Below are positions 62,401 to 64,000 of a DNA stretch of 64,000 nucleotides, in pieces. The DNA comes from Taeniopygia guttata (Eukaryota; Chordata; Aves; Passeriformes; Estrildidae). How positions within the stretch are numbered: position 1 is the first letter of the stretch; every line of letters begins with the position of its first letter. The notes below the pieces were generated by a model. The model made no database searches. It saw nothing but the letters and a program-made list of their open reading frames with translations, and had not been told where the DNA came from. The position numbers were made by a program, and so were the translations under genes. Where the stretch lies: the NCBI RefSeq assembly GCF_048771995.1, contig NC_133032.1, positions 28,855,501 through 28,919,500 of the forward strand, in the 5' to 3' direction.

Positions 62401-63896
62401 TCAAATATGCATGAATGGATGTGCTGACCTAGAAAAGGATATGAGGTAGATGTAGAAGGAATTTAATGGTGAACACTGCTATAATTTAACAACTATGACA
62501 GTAAGAGTGTCTCATGAACAACTTGATCATTTCTGTTGCACAGATGTGTGACAAATCTGTCAGCTAAGTAAGCATTAGGAACTGAATGCAGCTCATGAAT
62601 TTCATGATACTTTGTTGCCAGTGTCCTATAAGTGTTAACATGACGTTTACACGGGAAAACAGTAAAATAAACATGTTAGAGAATTAACATGTATCATGCT
62701 TCCTCTTTGTTGCTTTAAAGCACTGCTGGCTAAGCTTTTCAGTTTTGTTTACTCTGGCGTGTTCAAAGACTCCTAAGAATTAAGACTCCTATGTGCTTTT
62801 TGATGGTCTTAAGCTTTTTTTCTTATCTTCCTTACTGAGCATTTCATTACTTTTTTTCCTCCCTGTATGTTCTGGATAGTTGATGTTAGAATGAGACCAT
62901 GAATATTTTAAATGCTGCCTAAGTTGTTTTTTCTTACTTCAGTTGTAGTTATTTTGAGAGGGGAAATTCCAATTCAATATTTGAATTTAAGTCACAAGCA
63001 CAATTTCTTTGTGCACTTAGAAAAAAAGCAACCCAAAGTTTATTTGTTCTGTCTACATTGTATGTAGAAGTACATACAGAAGTATATTTTTGTTAGGTAT
63101 TTGATATCTAAAATGGCATTTTAAATAGATTATTTTAATTGTGGTACAGCTATGAAATGTTTAGGTCAACAAATAGAATTTCTGTATATTCTCATAATGG
63201 TTTATGATCTTGTATTTTGATTGTTACCTTTGGAGTTGAAATATTTTTCTTTTTTTTTCAGTTTTCATAGAGATAAATTCTGCATGTCAGTAATTGTTGA
63301 CTTTTTTTTTAACTAATCTTAGGTTAATGTGTGATGATGATGCTATTTTTGTAATCACAAGGTTTTATTGTGAATTGACATGAGTGAACCATCAACTTCT
63401 GCTCTTTTGCCAAAGGGAGATGCAAGAGAAGCTCTTCTTACCTTAGAGCAATAACTGGATTTATACCAACATGAAAAAATTACTATTCTGCTCATCATAT
63501 TCAAGACTTAGTAACTAAATTATGAGAAGTAATATGAGAAGCAGTGGCTTCTTTTTGTTCTCCTGTGTAACAGACTGGACATTTTGCAGCTCTACTCTGT
63601 TTCTTTTGGCAAGACTGATATTAATATTCCTCTTTTCATAATGCAAACATTGACTTTGTTGGATTTTGCTTTAAATTTCAATTTGGTCAAACATTTTATA
63701 TTCTACTCTACCTGCAGCTGAAAGGAAATATTTCAAGATTATTTCTGTAACTAAAGAACTTTATTATTTTTGTTTTTAGAAAACATTAGTCCAGAAGAAG
63801 AATATAAAATTGCTTGCCTTCTAATGGTCTTCGTGGCTGTCTCCTTGCCCACTTTGGCTAGCAATGTGATGTCTCAGTATAGCCCTGCCATCGAAG
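14359..63896 (+). CDS. NCKAP1: NCKAP1, Nck-associated protein 1 (WAVE complex subunit), 28 exons, 3' end outside window
   Basis: Scaffold of the pentameric WAVE regulatory complex: it pairs with CYFIP1/2 and, with WASF, ABI and BRK1, relays Rac1 signals to Arp2/3 actin nucleation at the cytoplasmic face of the plasma membrane. Twenty-eight exons join in frame into residues 1-1023 plus one base; the family is about 1,128 residues, so the last ~105 are missing only because the window ends. The protein begins [17 protein letters not shown] and is HEM-family helical repeat throughout. A lysine-rich loop lies at about residues 642-669. A hydrophobic stretch at about 996-1010 ([15 protein letters not shown]) was once predicted as membrane-spanning, but the protein is known as a soluble complex subunit. 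All 27 complete introns are GT-AG. Against human NCKAP1 recalled from memory I count only four conservative differences (S275, A294, A838, E875). The start ATG has A at -3. No frameshift or internal stop was seen. Confidence 0.98.
14467..14500 (+). other. G-run cluster at exon 1 splice donor
   Basis: Immediately after the donor there are runs of six G (14471-14476) and eight G (14489-14496) plus shorter GG pairs. This gives G-quadruplex potential in the nascent RNA next to the 5' splice site. Confidence 0.55.
15156..15228 (-). mobile_element. CR1 3'-end fragment, antisense, in intron 1
   Basis: GGAATCATAACATTATTTGG, GTTGGAAGGGGACC and GATCATCTAGTTCAAACCTC form a short reversed CR1 tail, just beyond the CpG island. 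Confidence 0.9.
15229..25075. other. NCKAP1: Intron 1 (main part)
   Basis: Intron 1 spans 14467-26217 (11.75 kb). Besides the CR1 pieces and the microexon I see a 19-bp tandem duplication at 15616-15653 (GAAGAAGTAAGAACTACCA and a one-base variant) and ordinary AT-rich sequence. Open frames around 15957-16494 on both strands show no recognisable product. Confidence 0.65.
19310..20030 (+). mobile_element. Possible ancient, strongly diverged CR1 fragment
   Basis: Two islands recall the sense CR1 order: GTTGACTTTACAAGGCTGCT with AACAATCTAAGGAAGTGC near 19330-19400, and GGAAGATGTGGACAAAATGG with AAGTTCAGGGCAGAATACT near 19940-19985. The sequence between them is not convincingly alignable by eye. 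Confidence 0.35.
25076..25093 (+). CDS. NCKAP1: NCKAP1 alternative 18-nt microexon (QGQVWK)
   Basis: Between a CCCAG acceptor and an AAG|GTTTGC donor lie exactly 18 bases encoding QGQVWK. Both flanking introns are phase 0, so the exon can be included or skipped between residues 36 and 37 without disturbing the frame. The same six-residue insert, as I recall it, defines human NCKAP1 isoform 2 (1,134 residues). The acceptor has a long pyrimidine tract with a UGC at 25065-25067, the SRRM4-type signal near 3' splice sites of neuronal microexons. Downstream is a CU-rich stretch suited to PTBP1. The tissue pattern is inferred, not seen. Confidence 0.88.
25094..25215 (+). promoter_or_regulatory. CU-rich candidate splicing-control region downstream of microexon
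   Basis: Directly after the microexon donor lies a pyrimidine-rich, CpG-containing stretch (CTTTTCACCTTCCCTTTGCC, then GCTTGCCCGCTTTCAG and GACTTCTGTCTCTACAG). It includes two decoy-like AGs and several CUUUC/UCUU-type PTBP1 words. The composition differs from the AT-rich intron around it, suggesting selection. The regulatory role is inferred. Confidence 0.4.
25496..25531 (+). other. Candidate cryptic 36-nt in-frame exon in intron 1
   Basis: CTTCCTCAG precedes 36 bases that read [12 protein letters not shown] without a stop and end TAT|GTAAGT, a perfect donor consensus. Length and phase would preserve the NCKAP1 frame. The upstream pyrimidine tract is short, and I know no annotated counterpart, so this may be chance. 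Confidence 0.2.
26218..26328 (+). CDS. NCKAP1: NCKAP1 exon 2 (residues 37-73)
   Basis: Encodes [15 protein letters not shown] through VETRNNN. Acceptor TTTTTATAG, donor AAT|GTAAGT, phase 0 on both sides. Confidence 0.97.
26329..35481. other. NCKAP1: Intron 2 (9.15 kb)
   Basis: AT-rich, with no recognised RNA gene or clear transposon. A 109-codon open frame at 26621-26950 and smaller ones look like chance. An A-run lies at about 29281-29295. Confidence 0.65.
35482..35574 (+). CDS. NCKAP1: NCKAP1 exon 3 (residues 74-104)
   Basis: Encodes [15 protein letters not shown] through DVMEFK. Acceptor TCTCTTTTAG, donor AAG|GTAAGG, phase 0 on both sides. Confidence 0.97.
35778..35834 (+). CDS. NCKAP1: NCKAP1 exon 4 (residues 105-123)
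   Basis: Encodes [19 protein letters not shown] in 57 bases. Acceptor TTTTTCAAG, donor ATT|GTAAGT, phase 0 on both sides. Confidence 0.96.
36572..36714 (+). CDS. NCKAP1: NCKAP1 exon 5 (residues 124-171)
   Basis: Encodes [17 protein letters not shown] through HEMTHGA. Ends in phase 2, with codon 171 (Ser) split across an 86-base intron, the shortest in the window. Confidence 0.97.
36801..36891 (+). CDS. NCKAP1: NCKAP1 exon 6 (residues 171-201)
   Basis: Encodes [16 protein letters not shown] through VPHSK after completing Ser171. Donor AAA|GTATGT, phase 0. Confidence 0.97.
38846..38896 (+). repeat. 17-bp triplication upstream of exon 7
   Basis: Three tandem 17-base units (GCTGATGAAACAGCTCT type) start at 38846, 38863 and 38880, ending 34 bases before exon 7. 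Units 2 and 3 carry CTGAT, which fits the branch-point pattern YTNAY. A CTAAT nearer the exon (A at 38911) is an alternative branch point. Confidence 0.9.
38931..39068 (+). CDS. NCKAP1: NCKAP1 exon 7 (residues 202-247)
   Basis: Encodes [18 protein letters not shown] through NPAQSDT. Acceptor TTCTTTCTAG, donor ACA|GTATGG, phase 0. Confidence 0.97.
39732..39780 (+). CDS. NCKAP1: NCKAP1 exon 8 (residues 248-264)
   Basis: A 49-base exon encoding [16 protein letters not shown] plus the first base of Phe264. Donor GTGAGT, phase 1. Confidence 0.97.
39792..39862 (+). repeat. 36-bp tandem duplication just after exon 8
   Basis: Two copies begin ATTCTGAAATGACTCATGG (39792) and ATTCTGAAACGACTCATGG (39828). 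The first starts 12 bases into intron 8. One-base substitutions and a small indel separate them. Confidence 0.9.
40297..40453 (+). CDS. NCKAP1: NCKAP1 exon 9 (residues 264-316)
   Basis: Encodes [18 protein letters not shown] through DLFVNIR. The acceptor CTTTTGAAG is weak in pyrimidines but the join is fixed by the protein. Two residues differ from recalled human (S275, A294). Ends in phase 2. Confidence 0.96.
41023..41079 (+). CDS. NCKAP1: NCKAP1 exon 10 (residues 316-335)
   Basis: Completes Gly316, then encodes [18 protein letters not shown]. Acceptor TTTTACTTGCAG, donor GC|GTGAGT, phase 2. Confidence 0.97.
41623..41719 (+). CDS. NCKAP1: NCKAP1 exon 11 (residues 335-367)
   Basis: Completes Ala335, then encodes [18 protein letters not shown] through GLLGPK. 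Donor AAG|GTAATG, phase 0. Confidence 0.97.
41951..42057 (+). CDS. NCKAP1: NCKAP1 exon 12 (residues 368-403)
   Basis: Encodes [17 protein letters not shown] through KSADDFID plus two bases of Lys403. Acceptor TCTTTTTCAG, donor GTATGT. Confidence 0.97.
43109..43241 (+). CDS. NCKAP1: NCKAP1 exon 13 (residues 403-447)
   Basis: Encodes [18 protein letters not shown] through VVLNELVQ. Donor CAG|GTATGG, phase 0. The frame happens to stay open into intron 13. Confidence 0.97.
43389..43670 (-). mobile_element. CR1 3'-end fragment, antisense
   Basis: AGAATCACAGAATATCCCGA is followed by GTTAGAAGGGACCCACAAGG, CATCAAAGTCCAACTCGTGG, CAAATGCTCCTGGAGCTCTG and AATATCCAACCTAACCCTCC, in the reverse order typical of a relatively young avian CR1 subfamily. 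It is the best-preserved copy in the window. Confidence 0.96.
44457..44480 (+). repeat. (TAA)n(CAA)n microsatellite at exon 14 acceptor
   Basis: About five TAA units run into three ACA units, ending 11 bases before the exon 14 boundary and occupying the branch-point to pyrimidine-tract zone. Confidence 0.93.
44492..44573 (+). CDS. NCKAP1: NCKAP1 exon 14 (residues 448-475)
   Basis: Encodes [16 protein letters not shown] through SLSVKQ plus one base of Val475. Acceptor ATTTATTTTAG, immediately preceded by a TAA/ACA triplet repeat. Donor GTAAGT. Confidence 0.97.
44984..45042 (+). CDS. NCKAP1: NCKAP1 exon 15 (residues 475-494)
   Basis: Completes Val475, then encodes [19 protein letters not shown]. 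Acceptor CCTGATGCAG, donor CAG|GTAAGA, phase 0. Confidence 0.97.
45621..45766 (+). CDS. NCKAP1: NCKAP1 exon 16 (residues 495-543)
   Basis: Encodes [18 protein letters not shown] through TSDLSIF plus two bases of Cys543. Acceptor GTCTTTTCAG, donor GTATGT. Confidence 0.97.
46250..46382 (+). CDS. NCKAP1: NCKAP1 exon 17 (residues 543-587)
   Basis: Completes Cys543, then encodes [17 protein letters not shown] through HELCPEE. Acceptor TTCTGTTCAG, donor GAG|GTAATT, phase 0. Confidence 0.97.
47995..48114 (+). CDS. NCKAP1: NCKAP1 exon 18 (residues 588-627)
   Basis: Encodes [18 protein letters not shown] through QCTLSDQ. Acceptor CTTTTTAACAG, donor CAG|GTGAGT, phase 0. Confidence 0.97.
48360..48499 (+). 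CDS. NCKAP1: NCKAP1 exon 19 (residues 628-674), lysine-rich loop
   Basis: Encodes [20 protein letters not shown], the basic low-complexity loop, and on to NRLVVT plus two bases of Asn674. The charged stretch spans about residues 642-669 and interrupts the helical fold. Confidence 0.97.
49214..49345 (+). CDS. NCKAP1: NCKAP1 exon 20 (residues 674-718)
   Basis: Encodes [18 protein letters not shown] through HLEIRFT plus two bases of Lys718. Acceptor ATATTTTAAAG, donor GTAAGA. Confidence 0.97.
51435..51563 (+). mobile_element. CR1 3'-end fragment, sense
   Basis: CAGACCAGGTTGGATGGAGC, CCTAGTGGAAGGTGTCCATG, CCATGGCAGGAGGGG, TTTAAGGTCCCAACCCAGGC and TTAGGATTCTAT form a short sense CR1 tail 94 bases before exon 21. 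Confidence 0.93.
51657..51875 (+). CDS. NCKAP1: NCKAP1 exon 21 (residues 718-791), largest exon
   Basis: At 219 bases this is the longest exon seen. Encodes [18 protein letters not shown] through TITSLYTN plus two bases of Trp791. Acceptor TTTCTAAAAG, donor GTAAGT. Confidence 0.97.
52227..52357 (+). CDS. NCKAP1: NCKAP1 exon 22 (residues 791-835)
   Basis: Completes Trp791, then encodes [18 protein letters not shown] through EEYSDIS plus one base of Glu835. Donor GTAAAC. Confidence 0.97.
52762..52859 (+). CDS. NCKAP1: NCKAP1 exon 23 (residues 835-867)
   Basis: Completes Glu835, then encodes [16 protein letters not shown] through QVAELK. A838 differs from the Ser I recall in human. Donor AAG|GTAACC, phase 0. 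Confidence 0.97.
52860..57136. other. NCKAP1: Intron 23 (4.3 kb)
   Basis: Contains the LTR-like block at about 54945-55350. The rest is AT-rich, with a T16 run near 56300 and a repeated GTAGGAGTAGCATGATCATGA-like palindromic word near 55582. No other gene or RNA is recognised. Confidence 0.65.
54945..55350 (-). mobile_element. LTR-like fragment, antisense (tentative)
   Basis: On the minus strand CCAATAAAGCTCTGC at about 55030-55044 is a retroviral-type poly(A) signal. Upstream on that strand are segments such as GTTATGACAAGAAGTCACAA (+ sense, about 55209) and GGAATATCCAGTAGGAGATTC-like sequence that I associate from memory with passerine ERV LTRs. No matching target duplication was found by eye, so the ends are approximate. 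Confidence 0.45.
57137..57230 (+). CDS. NCKAP1: NCKAP1 exon 24 (residues 868-899)
   Basis: Encodes [17 protein letters not shown] through LFKRLS plus one base of Ser899. E875 replaces the Asp I recall in human. Donor GTGAGT. Confidence 0.97.
57231..58352. other. NCKAP1: Introns 24-25
   Basis: Two short AT-rich introns (602 and 437 bases) around exon 25, with no repeat or RNA gene recognised. Confidence 0.7.
57833..57915 (+). CDS. NCKAP1: NCKAP1 exon 25 (residues 899-926)
   Basis: Completes Ser899, then encodes [17 protein letters not shown] through AQEALRD. Acceptor TTCTCTTTTCAG, donor GAT|GTAAGA, phase 0. Confidence 0.97.
58353..58433 (+). CDS. NCKAP1: NCKAP1 exon 26 (residues 927-953)
   Basis: Encodes [18 protein letters not shown] through RETDMK. 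Acceptor GTCTCTTAG, donor AAG|GTAATG, phase 0. Confidence 0.97.
58434..62146. other. NCKAP1: Intron 26 (3.7 kb)
   Basis: Holds the sense CR1 at 60992-61214 and a GC-richer island at about 60110-60610. The island has a 147-codon minus-strand open frame without recognisable homology. Homopolymer runs lie near 58548-58561 (T) and 60033-60045 (A). Confidence 0.65.
60992..61214 (+). mobile_element. CR1 LINE 3' fragment, sense
   Basis: AGTGACAGGACAAGGGGGAA, TTAGATATTAGGAAAAAAT, GAGGCTCTGGCAAAGGTTGC, TGTTCAAGGCCAGGATGAGC and the terminal GGGATTCTATGATTCTT show an intact sense CR1 3' end. Confidence 0.95.
62147..62240 (+). CDS. NCKAP1: NCKAP1 exon 27 (residues 954-985)
   Basis: Encodes [18 protein letters not shown] through ALSSQKS plus one base of Glu985. 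Acceptor TGGTCCTCAG, donor GTAAGT. Confidence 0.97.
62241..63779. other. NCKAP1: Intron 27 (1.5 kb)
   Basis: AT-rich intron with T runs near 63250 and 63303, no repeat family or RNA gene recognised. Intron 28 starts at 63897 and runs out of the window. Confidence 0.7.
63780..63896 (+). CDS. NCKAP1: NCKAP1 exon 28 (residues 985-1024), last exon in window
   Basis: Completes Glu985, then encodes [18 protein letters not shown] through SQYSPAIE plus one base of codon 1024. Donor GTAATG. The remaining exons, encoding roughly 105 residues, lie to the right of the window. Confidence 0.97.
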
Positions 63897-64000
63897 GTAA
63901 TGTAGAGTCAGATCAATATTTGCTGGGAATGCTGTCTTCACAATAGTTCTGGTACTGTCTTAGATACATTCACCTTTAATACTTAATTATATTTTATAGT

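Overview
This is nuclear DNA from a bird, very probably a songbird (passerine). It holds the 5' 28 coding exons of one large protein-coding gene, NCKAP1 (Nck-associated protein 1, also NAP1 or HEM-2), on the + strand. The bird assignment rests on about eight CR1 LINE 3'-end fragments (sense copies end in a near-ATTCTATGATTCT tail, antisense copies begin AGAATCA/GAATCAT) and on LTR fragments that I recognise from memory as passerine endogenous retrovirus families. There is no bacterial-type gene organisation; most open frames away from the exons are chance frames.

Layout. Positions 1 to about 14,090 are upstream intergenic DNA. It contains LTR-like pieces, a 39-bp minisatellite (2496-2645), a TA/CA microsatellite (4901-4946), several CR1 fragments, and a CR1 interrupted by a solo LTR with a perfect 6-bp target duplication (13143-13763). 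About 14,098 to 15,020 is a CpG-island promoter without an evident TATA box. It contains GC boxes, a CACGTG E-box and the 5' leader. NCKAP1 starts at ATG 14359. Exons 1 to 28 follow over 49.5 kb with large introns 1, 2, 23 and 26. Every one of the 27 complete introns begins GT and ends AG. The joined exons give 3,070 coding bases, which is residues 1-1023 plus the first base of codon 1024. About 105 C-terminal residues (three exons in the usual gene model) lie beyond the right edge.

Function. NCKAP1 is the HEM-family scaffold of the WAVE regulatory complex, pairing with CYFIP1/2 (Sra1) and binding WASF, ABI and BRK1. The complex relays active Rac1 to Arp2/3-driven actin assembly. No second gene is recognised. 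DUSP19, the expected upstream neighbour in amniotes, was not found within the 14 kb available.

Most notable observations. (1) An 18-nt cassette microexon in intron 1 (25076-25093) encodes QGQVWK in phase 0 between residues 36 and 37. It has a UGC motif in its 3' splice site and is the avian counterpart of the human isoform-2 insert. (2) Several splice-site neighbourhoods are altered by repeats: a TAA/ACA microsatellite abuts the exon 14 acceptor, a 17-bp triplication lies upstream of exon 7, and the exon 9 acceptor has a long AG-free zone. (3) A nested LTR-in-CR1 structure sits about 0.6 kb upstream of the start codon. I see no evidence of a previously undescribed system; this is a conserved vertebrate gene in a repeat-bearing avian context.
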